From NCBI GenBank assembly GCA_905215625.1, contig CAJMQQ010000002.1:1-64000 (forward strand): 64,000 nt of DNA, in the 5' to 3' direction. Of the stretch, positions 49,932 to 59,276 are shown piece after piece (the first letter of the stretch is position 1; every line of letters starts with the position of its first letter). Under the pieces are notes generated by a model that did not search any database, was not told the origin of the DNA, and was given only the letters and a program-made list of their open reading frames with translations. A program made the translations under genes and the position numbers. This DNA is from an uncultured bacterium (lineage in GTDB: Bacteria; Bacillota; Clostridia; Lachnospirales; Lachnospiraceae).

Positions 49932-51856
49932 TGAAAAAGTACAGTTTCAAGAAATTTTTAGAAGATTTTTATATGGTGCTGATTCTTCTGTTTTTATATG
50001 CGCCGATTTTTACTATGATGGTTCTGTCCTTTAATGGTTCCAAATCCAGAACACAGTGGGGCGGCTTTACTACAAAATGGTATACCCAGATGTTTGAAAA
50101 TCCCGCCATTATGGACGCCCTTTACAATACCCTGGTAATTGCATTTTTATCTGCCCTCTTTGCTACCATTATCGGAACCATTGCGGCAATGGGCATCCAG
50201 CAGATGAAAAAAGTTCCAAAAGCCATTGTCATGGGCGTCAACAACATCCCCATGCTGAATTCGGAGATTGTAACCGGTATTTCCCTGATGCTGGTATTTA
50301 TTGCCTTTGGAATTTCCCTGGGATTTAAAACCATCCTGTTAGCCCACATTACCTTTAACATTCCCTATGTTGTGTTAAACGTCATGCCAAAGCTGAAGCA
50401 GACCGACCGGTATGCGTATGAAGCCGCCCAGGATCTAGGCGCAACTCCGGCAAAAGCCTTTTTCAAAGTGGTATTTCCAGACATTCTTCCTGGTATCCTG
50501 TCTGGATTTTTAATGGCCTTTACCATGTCTCTGGATGACTTTATCATTACCCACTTTACCAGAGGCGCTGGCATTAATACCTTATCCACCTTAATTTACA
50601 GCGAGGTACGCCGCGGAATCCAGCCGTCTATGTACGCGCTGTCTACCGTCATTTTTGTTACGGTTCTGGCCCTGCTTTTAATCTCCAACTTTTCTCCGGA
50701 AAACCAGGCCGGCGTTCCTGCTGACAAAGTTCAGGAGACTATGAAAAAAAGGCGCAGAAACAATAATATCCGGAAAGCCTGCCTGGTGTTTGCCGCATTT
50801 ACCATTGTAGCTTCCGTTTCCTTTACTGCTTATAAAAAGTATTCTGCCAGTCATTCTGACGAACTGTATGTTTACAACTGGGGCGAATACATCGATCCGG
50901 AAGTAATCGAACTCTTTGAAGAGGAAACCGGAATCCATGTAACTTACGATATGTTTGAAACCAACGAGGAAATGTATCCCGTTATCGAGGCCGGTGCCGT
51001 CTGCTATGATGTGGTTTGTCCTTCCGACTACATGATTCAGAAAATGGCGGAAAACGGTCTCCTGGCCGAAATCAACTTTGACAACATTCCGAATATTTCC
51101 AATATCGACCCGCTGTTTCTGGAAAAGTCCAGAAGCTTTGATCCACAAAACCGTTACTCTGTCCCCTACACCTGGGGTACGGTAGGAATTCTCTATAATA
51201 CCAAGCGGATTGAAGAACTGGGAGCGCCCATCCCTACAAAATGGTCTGACCTGTGGAATCCGGTTTACAAAGGCGAAATTCTCATGCAGGACTCTGTACG
51301 CGACGCCTTTATGGTTGCCTTAAAGTCTCTTGGGTATTCCATGAATACAGAAAATGTGGAAGAACTGAAGGAAGCCCGCGACCTGCTGATCGCCCAGAAG
51401 CCGCTGGTTCAGGCTTATGTAATCGACCAAGTCCGTGACAAAATGATCGGCGGAGAAGCCGCTGTCGGCGTAATTTATTCTGGAGAAATGCTGTATATCC
51501 AGGAGGAGGTTGCAAATTTAGGACTGGACTACACCCTGGAATACGTCATTCCAGAAGAGGGAACCAACCTGTGGTTTGACTCCTGGGTCATTCCAGCCAA
51601 TGCCCGCAACAAAGAAAATGCTGAGAAATGGATTGATTTCCTCTGCCGTCCGGAGATTGCAAAAAAGAACTTTGAATACATTACGTATTCGACTCCAAAT
51701 AATGCTGTCAAAGAAATGCTGGAAGAAGACATCCAGACCAACAAAGCCATTTTCCCAGACATGGATAAGCTGGAAGGCAGCGAAGTGTTCCAATATCTGG
51801 GAGACGAAGCCGATTCCGTCTACAACGATATGTGGAAAGCAGTGAAGTCGAACTAA
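49931..51856 (+). CDS. potCD: fused PotC permease - PotD polyamine-binding protein
   Basis: A 641-residue fusion. Residues 1-260 are a PotC permease with six helices and the EAA loop EAAQDLGATPAKAFFKVVFPDILPGI. A basic loop (KKRRRNNNIRK) and a seventh helix (about 284-300) follow. Residues about 310-641 form an extracytoplasmic PotD-like binding protein starting LYVYNWGEYIDPEVIELFEEE, with VVCPSDYMI, SVPYTWGTVGILYN and LWFDSWVIPANA. The binding domain is thus tethered to the transporter without a lipid anchor. Start overlaps the potB stop (TGATG type). Confidence 0.95.
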   Translation: MKKYSFKKFLEDFYMVLILLFLYAPIFTMMVLSFNGSKSRTQWGGFTTKWYTQMFENPAIMDALYNTLVIAFLSALFATIIGTIAAMGIQQMKKVPKAIVMGVNNIPMLNSEIVTGISLMLVFIAFGISLGFKTILLAHITFNIPYVVLNVMPKLKQTDRYAYEAAQDLGATPAKAFFKVVFPDILPGILSGFLMAFTMSLDDFIITHFTRGAGINTLSTLIYSEVRRGIQPSMYALSTVIFVTVLALLLISNFSPENQAGVPADKVQETMKKRRRNNNIRKACLVFAAFTIVASVSFTAYKKYSASHSDELYVYNWGEYIDPEVIELFEEETGIHVTYDMFETNEEMYPVIEAGAVCYDVVCPSDYMIQKMAENGLLAEINFDNIPNISNIDPLFLEKSRSFDPQNRYSVPYTWGTVGILYNTKRIEELGAPIPTKWSDLWNPVYKGEILMQDSVRDAFMVALKSLGYSMNTENVEELKEARDLLIAQKPLVQAYVIDQVRDKMIGGEAAVGVIYSGEMLYIQEEVANLGLDYTLEYVIPEEGTNLWFDSWVIPANARNKENAEKWIDFLCRPEIAKKNFEYITYSTPNNAVKEMLEEDIQTNKAIFPDMDKLEGSEVFQYLGDEADSVYNDMWKAVKSN

Positions 51857-51873
51857 CAACCCCCATTTTCTCC

Positions 51874-51920
51874 GAAAGATTCATTGATTTTTAGAAAAAT
51901 CAATGGGTCTTTCTTTTTTT
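51874..51920 (+). terminator. terminator of the pot operon
   Basis: GAAAGA and CATTGATTTTT pair with AAAAATCAATG and TCTTTC across a two-base internal gap; seven T follow. Confidence 0.88.
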
Positions 51921-51954
51921 GTTGGAAAGGAGCCAAACCTCTCCTTCTTTTCCC

Positions 51955-51983
51955 TTGATCTTTGCTGGCTTTTATATTATATT
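51955..51983 (+). promoter_or_regulatory. promoter of the GH88 gene
   Basis: TTGATC, 17 bases, TATATT. An imperfect ACAC-(4)-GTGT repeat lies just downstream (51992-52003). Confidence 0.65.
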
Positions 51984-52029
51984 AACTATCAGACACACGA
52001 GTGTATATCTTTTATGAAAGGAGATTATT

Positions 52030-53208
52030 ATGTCTCAAACCTTTACCTCTATAAAACAATATCCAGGAACGGATGATTCTATGCGCCGTTCTGCTATGGA
52101 CAGCGCCGTTGGCATTGTCCGGAACAGTCTGGGAGAATTCACCCACAGCTTTAAGTCTTCCAACTCCTTTGACGGCTTTTTTGAGCCTACCGAAAATGTA
52201 GAATGGACCACTGGCTTCTGGACCGGATGTATCTGGCTGGCTTATGAACATACTGGCGACGAGGCGTTCAAAGAGGCTGCTTTAATCCAGGCCCAGAGCT
52301 TTTTAGAGCGCATTGAGCAGAAAATCGATGTCAACCATCACGACATGGGATTTTTATACAGCTTATCCTGTGTTGCCGCTTATAAGCTGACCGGCAGCGA
52401 AGTCGGCAAAAAAGCTGCTCTTTTAGCTGCTGACCATCTGGCAGAGCGTTTCCGTACTGTCGGCAACTTCCTTCAGGCATGGGGCAATCCAGGCGAGCCG
52501 AAGGAATACCGCTTAATCATTGACTGTCTCTTAAATCTTCCTCTGCTTTACTGGGCTTCTGAAGTGACCGGAGACAGCTCTTATGCAGACAAGGCAAAAG
52601 CCCATATCCAGACCGCTATGAAGTGCCTGGTAAGACCGGATCATTCTACCTACCACACCCACTTCTTTGACGTTAACACCGGAGAACCAACCTACGGCGT
52701 AACCCATCAGGGCAACCGCAACGGTTCCGCATGGGCAAGAGGACAGGCCTGGGGCATTTACGGCGCAGCATTAAGCTACCGCTATGTAAAAAATCCAGAG
52801 TATTTAGATCTGTTCTTTGAAGTTACCGATTACTTTATTGAACACCTGCCAGAAGATTTAGTTCCTTACTGGGATTTTGACTTTGATACCGGCAGCAGCG
52901 AGCCAAGAGACTCTTCTGCTTCTGCTATTGCAATCTGTGGAATCTATGAGATGTGCAAGTATCTGGACGAAGAAAAAGCAGCCCCCTATCTGGAAGCTGC
53001 TGATAAGATGCTCCGCGCACTGATGGATCACTGCGCAAACGGCGATTATAACAAGTCCAACGGTATTCTCCTTCACGGAACCTACGCCCGCGATTCTAAG
53101 GAAAATACTTGTAAAAACCGCGGCGTAGACGAGTGCAATACCTGGGGCGATTACTTCTATATGGAAGCCTTAATCCGCACCTTAAAAGACTGGGAGCTGT
53201 ACTGGTAA
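52030..53208 (+). CDS. GH88 unsaturated glucuronyl hydrolase
   Basis: A 392-residue cytoplasmic enzyme (no signal peptide) of family GH88, removing the unsaturated uronic acid left at the non-reducing end after polysaccharide lyases act on glycosaminoglycans or similar polymers. Markers: VEWTTGFWTGCIWLAYE, HHDMGFLYSLSC (catalytic Asp), GSAWARGQAWGIYG and WDFDFDTGSSEPRDSSASAI. AAAGGAG precedes the ATG. No lyase or transporter genes accompany it, so substrate oligosaccharides must be handled elsewhere in the genome. Confidence 0.93.
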   Translation: MSQTFTSIKQYPGTDDSMRRSAMDSAVGIVRNSLGEFTHSFKSSNSFDGFFEPTENVEWTTGFWTGCIWLAYEHTGDEAFKEAALIQAQSFLERIEQKIDVNHHDMGFLYSLSCVAAYKLTGSEVGKKAALLAADHLAERFRTVGNFLQAWGNPGEPKEYRLIIDCLLNLPLLYWASEVTGDSSYADKAKAHIQTAMKCLVRPDHSTYHTHFFDVNTGEPTYGVTHQGNRNGSAWARGQAWGIYGAALSYRYVKNPEYLDLFFEVTDYFIEHLPEDLVPYWDFDFDTGSSEPRDSSASAIAICGIYEMCKYLDEEKAAPYLEAADKMLRALMDHCANGDYNKSNGILLHGTYARDSKENTCKNRGVDECNTWGDYFYMEALIRTLKDWELYW

Positions 53209-53220
53209 ATTCCAGTCAGG

Positions 53221-54072
53221 TTACTGTGCGTCCCCATCCCATGGGAAATAGCGGGACAGCCAGGTTTTTGCCAGATCAATCCAGCTCTCGCAGCTCTCTT
53301 CTATGCCTCTTCCGCCTGGTCCCATGGTCAGGCGGTTTGCAAGACCTAAACCATGCTTTCCTTCTGGATAGAGATGGAACTCTACCGGCACATGAACGCT
53401 GCAGAGAGCGGATAAAAATAATAGGGAATTTTGTACCGGCACAGTCTCATCTGTCAGAGTGTGCCATAAAAATGTTACCGGCACGTCTTCACTGACGTGC
53501 TTTTCTAATGACTGTTCTTCTAATAACCGTTCGCAGTTTAACAGATTTTCCCCTAACAGCCACTCAATGCTGGGACGATGAGAAAATTCTCCGGCAGTAA
53601 TCACCGGATAAGACAAAAGAAGGCCGTTGGGTTTTACGGTTTCTGCATCTGCTCCAATCATTCTCCACAAGTTTTCCTTCTTTTTCCAGAATACGCCCAG
53701 ACTGGCTGCCAGATGTCCTCCGGCGGAACAACCCTGAACGATAATCTTGTCTTTCTGAATCCCCCATTCCTCTGCGTGTTCCCGTATAATCTTCATAGAT
53801 TTGGCCAGCTGGAGCAGCGCCGTTGGATAATGGATTCCTTCTCCGCAGGAATAACGCAGGACTGCCACATGGTATCCCATTGCCATAAAGGTAAGGGCCA
53901 TCGGTTCTGCTTCCCTGTCAGACGTTCTCATATAAGCGCCTCCCGGACACATTAAAATAAGGGGTCTGGTTTTCCCAAGCTCCAGTTCTTCTGATGCATC
54001 CCACAAATAGGTGCACAATTTTCCTTCTGGTTCTCCCACTCCGGCAGATACCGGAATTACCTGATGTATCAT
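53221..54072 (-). CDS. alpha/beta-hydrolase (acetyl-esterase type)
   Basis: A 283-residue cytoplasmic esterase of the BD-FAE/Aes-like group. Seen: oxyanion-hole MCPGGAYMRTS, nucleophile GCSAGGHLAASLG, acid region LWHTLTDETVPVQNS and catalytic His in GKHGLGLA. Relatives deacetylate xylan- or sugar-derived oligomers. ATG at 54072 follows AAGGAGG; the longer frame overlaps the MATE gene. Convergent with GH88, 12 bases apart; transcribed behind the MATE gene. Confidence 0.9.
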   Translation of the reverse strand: MIHQVIPVSAGVGEPEGKLCTYLWDASEELELGKTRPLILMCPGGAYMRTSDREAEPMALTFMAMGYHVAVLRYSCGEGIHYPTALLQLAKSMKIIREHAEEWGIQKDKIIVQGCSAGGHLAASLGVFWKKKENLWRMIGADAETVKPNGLLLSYPVITAGEFSHRPSIEWLLGENLLNCERLLEEQSLEKHVSEDVPVTFLWHTLTDETVPVQNSLLFLSALCSVHVPVEFHLYPEGKHGLGLANRLTMGPGGRGIEESCESWIDLAKTWLSRYFPWDGDAQ

Positions 54073-54085
54073 AAGTTGTTCCTCC

Positions 54086-55420
54086 TTAAACCAGGCCTGA
54101 TTTCTTCCATCCACCTTGAAGATAGAATCCAATGGAAAGGACTGCGGCGATACTCCAGCCAATCGGCCATGACAGCCAGATGCCAGCTGCTCCCATCGGT
54201 ACGGCCAGTATATAAGACAGGATAACACGAAGAATCAAATCTGTAAATGTTGCAATCATAAACTGCTTCATGCATCCAGATCCCCTAAGCACTCCGTCTG
54301 CAATCAGTTTTGTCATCACTACCAGATAAAATGGAGATACTATCTTTAAAAATTCTACTCCGGTCTCCATGGCCAGACCGCCTGTTTCCTCCATAAAAAT
54401 ATGAATGACCGGCTCTGTAAAAAACCAGTAGATGACCAGAAATACAGACGCTACGAAAAGTCCCATTCCCAGTCCTGCCCGGAATCCTTTCTTGACCCTG
54501 TCTGCTTTTCCGGCTCCAATGTTCTGGGCAGTAAAACTGGACAGTCCATTTCCCAGCGTAGTTAATGAAGTGATAGTAAATGTATTAAGCTTTACTGCCG
54601 CCGAATAGCCGGCAATTACGGAAGAGCCGAAGCTGTTGACCAGGCTCTGGATAAATAAATTTCCCACAGAAATGAAGCTCTGCTGTAAAATACTTGGAAT
54701 TGCCACTGTACTGATTCTTTGCAGCATTCCCCAGGAAAAAAGTTCTGTTTCTCCTTCTGCCGGAATGGACTGCATCCGCTTTTTTAATGCAAACAGGGCG
54801 AGAATACAGGCCGCACCCTGAGCCAGAAACGTTGCCCAGGCAACGCCTGCCACTCCCCAGTGAAATACAATGACGAATACCAGATCCAGCACAATGTTTC
54901 CCAGGGACGATCCAATCAAAAAATAAAGCGGCGTTCTGGAATCTCCCAGAGAGGTAAAAATACCTGTACTGACGTTATAAAGAAACAGAAATAAGAATCC
55001 CCCGATATAAATGTTCAGATACAGCGCTCCATCCTCAAAGATGTTTTGCGGAGTCTGGAGCCCGGAAAGCATGGGACGGCAGAAACCCAGGCCCAGCGCC
55101 ATTAAAATCATGCTGATCACACTGCTGGAAATCAGCGTCGTATACACTGCTGTTTTTAATTCCCCGTATCTCTTTGCCCCAAAAAGCTGGGAAATGACTA
55201 CCGCGCATCCGATGTTGCTTCCCACCGCTACTGCCATAAAAATCATGGTGATGGGATAAGAAGCTCCTACTGCCGCCAGCGCGCTTTCTCCTGCAAACTT
55301 ACCAGCTACCACGCTGTCTGCAATATTATACAGCTGTTGGAAAATCACGCTGACGAACATGGGGATGGAAAACATCCATAGCGCCTTTGACGGACTTCCC
55401 TGTGTTAAATCCTTATTCAT
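54086..55420 (-). CDS. MATE-family efflux transporter (second)
   Basis: A 444-residue polytopic exporter with 12 helices and MATE signatures QQLYNIADSVVAGKFAGESALAAVG and QNIGAGKADRVKKG. Divergent from a LysR gene across a 127-base region with a LysR-like inverted repeat, so it may be the LysR target. Thirteen bases before the esterase gene, suggesting a two-gene operon. Confidence 0.93.
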   Translation of the reverse strand: MNKDLTQGSPSKALWMFSIPMFVSVIFQQLYNIADSVVAGKFAGESALAAVGASYPITMIFMAVAVGSNIGCAVVISQLFGAKRYGELKTAVYTTLISSSVISMILMALGLGFCRPMLSGLQTPQNIFEDGALYLNIYIGGFLFLFLYNVSTGIFTSLGDSRTPLYFLIGSSLGNIVLDLVFVIVFHWGVAGVAWATFLAQGAACILALFALKKRMQSIPAEGETELFSWGMLQRISTVAIPSILQQSFISVGNLFIQSLVNSFGSSVIAGYSAAVKLNTFTITSLTTLGNGLSSFTAQNIGAGKADRVKKGFRAGLGMGLFVASVFLVIYWFFTEPVIHIFMEETGGLAMETGVEFLKIVSPFYLVVMTKLIADGVLRGSGCMKQFMIATFTDLILRVILSYILAVPMGAAGIWLSWPIGWSIAAVLSIGFYLQGGWKKSGLV

Positions 55421-55511
55421 TTTCTTATGCTCCTATCATATCTCTTGTCAAATTTTCCGTAATTGATTATACTATATTCAGATATTTTTTGATAATGATA
55501 TTTTTTGCATT

Positions 55512-55536
55512 TATCCATACGTTTTATCTATGGATA
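55512..55536. promoter_or_regulatory. inverted repeat upstream of the LysR gene
   Basis: Perfect TATCCATA-(9)-TATGGATA, resembling the T-N11-A dyad of LysR-type operators, located immediately before the ribosome-binding site of the LysR gene. Confidence 0.5.
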
Positions 55537-55547
55537 GGAAAGGCTTT

Positions 55548-56450
55548 ATGAGCACAAATTTTGATTACTACAAAATCTTTTACTATGCCGCGTCCCTGGG
55601 CAGTATGACTCTGGCTGCAAAGGAACTGTTTTTATCCCAGCCCACGGTCAGCCGCCTAATTCAGAATCTGGAAAATGATTTGGGATGCACCCTGTTTATT
55701 CGTACGAAAAGAGGCCTCCTTCTGACACCAGAAGGAACTATTCTTTACCAGCACATTTCCAAAGCCTGTCAGCAGATTTTTGCAGCGGAAAGCGAACTGA
55801 GCAGCCTGCAGGCCCTGGATTCCGGAACCATCCGTCTAGGCGCCAGCGAAATGACGCTTCACAACTACCTACTGCCCCGGTTTGGCCGGTTCCACAAGGA
55901 ATTTCCTTCCATTAAGTTCCAGATCCAGTCCTATAATGCCCTCAGCGCGGTTACTGCCCTGAAAAATGGGGAGCTGGATTTTGCAGTTGTTATTTCTCCC
56001 ATTCCCGAAGAAGATGATTTTATTATTTGTCCATTAGACAGTTTTCAGGATATTGTAGTGGCTGGCCCCGCCTTTTCCTTTTTGCAGGGCCGGCAGTTGT
56101 CCTTAAAAGATCTGCTGTCCTATCCCCTTATCTGTACAGAAAGCGGTACTGCCACCAGAGAGTTCTGGGAACAGCAGTTTTCTGCAGAAGGATTTCATCT
56201 GCAGCCGGATATTGAACTTCCCACTACGGATCTGCTCTGTCCGCTGGCGGCCGAAAATCTTGGCCTGGCTCTTGTGCCGGAAAACTTTGCCTATCCATTT
56301 TTTAAAAATGGCCGCCTGGTAAAACTGGATTTCAATCTTCCGGTTCCGCCGCGCCGTATCTGCGCAGTCCAGAATCCACAGTATCCCATGTCCCTGGCTG
56401 GTCAGGCGTTCTGGAATATTTGTACAGAGACACGCTCTCCGGCACCCTGA
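55548..56450 (+). CDS. LysR-family transcriptional regulator
   Basis: A 300-residue LysR regulator. The HTH is at 1-62 (FYYAASLGSMTLAAKELFLSQPTVSRLIQNLENDLG) and the two-lobed effector domain at about 90-295. ATG at 55548 follows AGGAAAGG by four bases; the ATG six codons earlier sits in the inverted repeat and lacks a site. Divergent neighbour is a MATE exporter. Effector unknown. Confidence 0.92.
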   Translation: MSTNFDYYKIFYYAASLGSMTLAAKELFLSQPTVSRLIQNLENDLGCTLFIRTKRGLLLTPEGTILYQHISKACQQIFAAESELSSLQALDSGTIRLGASEMTLHNYLLPRFGRFHKEFPSIKFQIQSYNALSAVTALKNGELDFAVVISPIPEEDDFIICPLDSFQDIVVAGPAFSFLQGRQLSLKDLLSYPLICTESGTATREFWEQQFSAEGFHLQPDIELPTTDLLCPLAAENLGLALVPENFAYPFFKNGRLVKLDFNLPVPPRRICAVQNPQYPMSLAGQAFWNICTETRSPAP

Positions 56451-56491
56451 AACAAATTCACAGACAATCACACACATTCAGGAGGTATCCC

Positions 56492-57124
56492 ATGATTATC
56501 AGAAATGAAGAGCCGAAAGATTACCAGGCCGTTGAAACTCTTACCAGGAAAGCATTTTATAACATCTATGTCCCAGGTTGTTCCGAACATTACCTGGTCC
56601 GCATCATGCGGGAGCATGAAGACTTTATTCCAGAACTGGATCTTGTAATGGAACAAGATGGAGAAATCATCGGAAACATTATGTATACCAAATCCCGCCT
56701 GATCGACGAACAGGGCGCGGAAAAACAGATTCTGACTTTCGGTCCTGTTTCTATCGACCCAGCCCGTCAGAGAAAGGGCCTTGGAAAGCTTCTTCTGGAG
56801 CATTCCTTTGAGAAAGCCGCCGCTCTTGGCTATGATGTTATCGTCATTTTCGGAAGTCCGGCAAACTATGTAAGCAGAGGATTCCAGAGCTGCAAAAAGT
56901 TTAATGTCTGCGTGGAAGGCGGCAAATTCCCGTCTGCCATGATGGTAAAAGAACTGGTTCCCGGTGCATTAGACGGCAGAAAATGGTTTTATTACGACAG
57001 TCCAGTCATGGCTGTTTCCGAAGAAGAAGCCCAGAAATACGACGATACCCTGGAAAAAATGGAGAAAAAGCACCTGCCCAGCCAGGATGAATTTTATATT
57101 ATGAGCCACTCCTTTGTAGAATAG
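56492..57124 (+). CDS. GNAT-family N-acetyltransferase
   Basis: A 210-residue acetyltransferase with the acetyl-CoA loop VSIDPARQRKGLGKLLLEH and the following AAALGYDVIVIFGSPANYVSRGFQ, typical of YhbS-like members. AGGAGG precedes the ATG at 56492. It follows the LysR gene by 41 bases and may be co-transcribed. Substrate unknown. Confidence 0.9.
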   Translation: MIIRNEEPKDYQAVETLTRKAFYNIYVPGCSEHYLVRIMREHEDFIPELDLVMEQDGEIIGNIMYTKSRLIDEQGAEKQILTFGPVSIDPARQRKGLGKLLLEHSFEKAAALGYDVIVIFGSPANYVSRGFQSCKKFNVCVEGGKFPSAMMVKELVPGALDGRKWFYYDSPVMAVSEEEAQKYDDTLEKMEKKHLPSQDEFYIMSHSFVE

Positions 57125-57167
57125 TGTAAGATAATACGCAAGATAATAAGCAAGATGAGGTGAAACT

Positions 57168-57401
57168 GTGAGTAATTATATACCGCCCTATACCATTACC
57201 AATAGAATGCTGGAACTTGTTTCAACAATTTCAGAAAAAGTCGGAAAAATAACCACTCATAAAGAACTGGAATCCAGACCGCATTTAATGAAAAACAACC
57301 GGATTTCTTCCATAAAAAAGCCGCTGCCTGCCAGAAAATTGGTAAGCAGCGGTTTCTTTCCATTACGCCATAAAACGGTAAATGTTATAAATATTGATTA
57401 A
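57168..57401 (+). pseudogene. N-terminal remnant of a Fic-family protein
   Basis: A GTG start with a GAGGTG site opens a frame whose first 48 residues (YIPPYTITNRMLELVS, ISEKVGKI, KNNRISSI) match the conserved N-terminal helices of Fic/DOC proteins. In intact relatives the inhibitory helix (a Ser/Thr-x-Ala-Ile-Glu motif) and the HPFxxGN(G/K)R catalytic core follow. Here homology stops at about 57312, and the frame runs on through a terminator hairpin into antisense of the TSUP gene. It is a truncated gene without AMPylation capacity. Confidence 0.75.
57321..57352 (-). terminator. terminator of the TSUP permease gene
   Basis: A 13-base stem with one mismatch (CCGCTGC core, 6-base loop) followed on the minus strand by CTTTTTTA. 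It has weaker T content on the plus strand. Confidence 0.8.
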
Positions 57402-58151
57402 AATCAGTACGACCATTAATCCGATAAACAGCTTGTCTACGGTATCGGTATCGATCTTTTTGTTAATGGAACGGCCAGCCATGCCTCCGCCGATTCCTGC
57501 AATCACCATAAGAACTAATAAAACCACGTCAAACTCTGGAACCGTTCTGGTAATCAGGGTATTGGCCAGACTGGTAATCTGGGAGAACAGGATAATGTAC
57601 AGAGAGTTTGCTGCTGCCGTCTTGGTGTCCATAGAAAAGAAATAGAACAGAACCACCAGGTTAATCGGGCCTCCGCCAATTCCTAAGAAAGAAGACATAA
57701 TTCCCAGTACAAGACCAATTACCAGGCATACTCCTACATTTGTCAGCCTGCGGGTTTTGATTCTGGATTTATTAATCGTATAGATTAAAGTTCCCAGCGT
57801 AATAATCATCAGGCATCCGGCCTGGACTGCTCCTACCATATCTTTATCCGCAAACATATTGGACAGATACTGGAACATCATCTTGCCTACGATACCTCCG
57901 GCAGCCGCACCGATTGCTAACGGCGTACCCGTCTTTGTATCTACACTGGAATCCCCTGCCATCTTTGCTTTTATTACCGAATAACAGGACATGGACAATA
58001 CCGTACAGCCAGACAGAAAGCTTATGGTAGCCACGCTTAACACACCAAATGCGTCCAGGGTGGGCTTAATAATTACTCCGCCGCCGATTCCGCAAATCGC
58101 TCCAACAATTGACGCGCCAAAACTTACCAGCACGAACAACAGATACATCAT
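57363..58151 (-). CDS. TSUP-family (TauE/SafE) permease
   Basis: A 262-residue membrane protein with about eight helices and the paired repeats GAICGIGGGVIIKPTL and SSFLGIGGGPINLVVLF that define the family. Members export or import sulfite, sulfoacetate or other organosulfur anions. AGGAG precedes the ATG. It begins 25 bases after the AraC-family gene and may be in its operon. Confidence 0.92.
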   Translation of the reverse strand: MMYLLFVLVSFGASIVGAICGIGGGVIIKPTLDAFGVLSVATISFLSGCTVLSMSCYSVIKAKMAGDSSVDTKTGTPLAIGAAAGGIVGKMMFQYLSNMFADKDMVGAVQAGCLMIITLGTLIYTINKSRIKTRRLTNVGVCLVIGLVLGIMSSFLGIGGGPINLVVLFYFFSMDTKTAAANSLYIILFSQITSLANTLITRTVPEFDVVLLVLMVIAGIGGGMAGRSINKKIDTDTVDKLFIGLMVVLILINIYNIYRFMA

Positions 58152-58176
58152 AATTTACCACTCCTATTCTACAAAT

Positions 58177-59079
58177 CTATTTTCCTTCTATTGTAAGGGT
58201 TGATATGCTTTTATTCAAGAAACTTTTATCCAAACGTTTGACCCTCTTACGGTACTGCCTGGGAGACATCCCTTTCAATTTGCAGAAAACGTCACCAAAA
58301 TAATTGCCGTCGCTGTATCCGCAGCTTAAAGCAATGTCTGTTATGGATTCTTCTCCCTGGGCTAACATCTTTGCCGCCGCCTCAATGCGGACATGGGTCA
58401 GATATTCCTTAAATCCGAATCCCGTCAGCTTATGGAATTTTTTAGAAAAATAGGCAGGGCTCATATGAGCCTGTTCTGCCATCTTTTCCAGGCTCAGCGA
58501 ATCCGGATAATGAATGTACAGATAATCGGCCGCCTTTTGAATCTCCATTTCTATCTCGTCCAGACTTTCCGAAATCCCTGCTTTTTTCCCTTCTCTTCCT
58601 AAAAACGCCAGTAGTTCCAGCAAATAGCCGCCTTTCAGCATGGCGGAATAGCCATCTGCCTGTCGTCTCTCGTCTTCTATTTTCCGGAATAATTCTTCTG
58701 CATAAGGACGGCGCTCCAGGGAAATTCCGATTTTTACCGTATGAAAAAGCTGATCCACATCTGCCCCTGGGCATAATTTCCGCATCAGTTCCACTGCCGG
58801 CTCTAAAAATCCAATGGTTACCCGCTCGGCTACCGGACTGGATTCATAAGTAGTTTTATGAAGCTGTCCAGGCCGGATTAAAATAAAATCTCCAGCATTA
58901 ACATAATAAATCGAATGCCCGATAAATACCCGGCACGTACCGGAAGTCAGATAAAACAACTCGTAAATCGGATGGGAATGGACGTCTTTCATCGAAAATC
59001 CCTGTTCCCTCTTTTTTCTGGTAATTTCTGCTTCTGGCGGCCATCCATATGCTTCTGGCATAAAATTTTTTTCTTCCAT
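58177..59079 (-). CDS. AraC-family regulator with cupin-like sensor
   Basis: A 300-residue regulator. The N-terminal cupin (HSHPIYELFYLTSGTCRVFIG, VNAGDFILIRPGQLHKTTYE) probably binds a small ligand; the C-terminal double HTH has LSLEKMAEQAHMSPAYFSKKFHKLTG and SITDIALSCGYSDGNYFGDVFCKLKGMSPRQYR. ATG at 59079 has AGGAAGG upstream. Divergent from the third MATE gene, its likely target. Confidence 0.92.
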   Translation of the reverse strand: MEEKNFMPEAYGWPPEAEITRKKREQGFSMKDVHSHPIYELFYLTSGTCRVFIGHSIYYVNAGDFILIRPGQLHKTTYESSPVAERVTIGFLEPAVELMRKLCPGADVDQLFHTVKIGISLERRPYAEELFRKIEDERRQADGYSAMLKGGYLLELLAFLGREGKKAGISESLDEIEMEIQKAADYLYIHYPDSLSLEKMAEQAHMSPAYFSKKFHKLTGFGFKEYLTHVRIEAAAKMLAQGEESITDIALSCGYSDGNYFGDVFCKLKGMSPRQYRKRVKRLDKSFLNKSISTLTIEGK

Positions 59080-59168
59080 CCTGTTTTCCTTCCTTCTGTA
59101 CGTTCTTTTTTCTCTCTTCATTTTATCCGAAATAAAACAAAAAATCAGTAGTTTTCTTGGAATACGAC

Positions 59169-59207
59169 AGAAAAATCGTAGAAAACCTTTTATTTTTGTA
59201 TTATGAT
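59169..59207 (+). promoter_or_regulatory. activator-type promoter of the third MATE gene
   Basis: TATGAT -10 at 59202-59207 without a recognisable -35. Two AGAAAA boxes 11 bases apart (59169 and 59180) cover and precede the -35 position, as expected for AraC-type activation. Confidence 0.4.
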
Positions 59208-59276
59208 GGGAAACATCCAATGAGTGGCTTCAATTAAGACGATACTCGTGGAAATGATAAGGAAGGATTTTGTATT

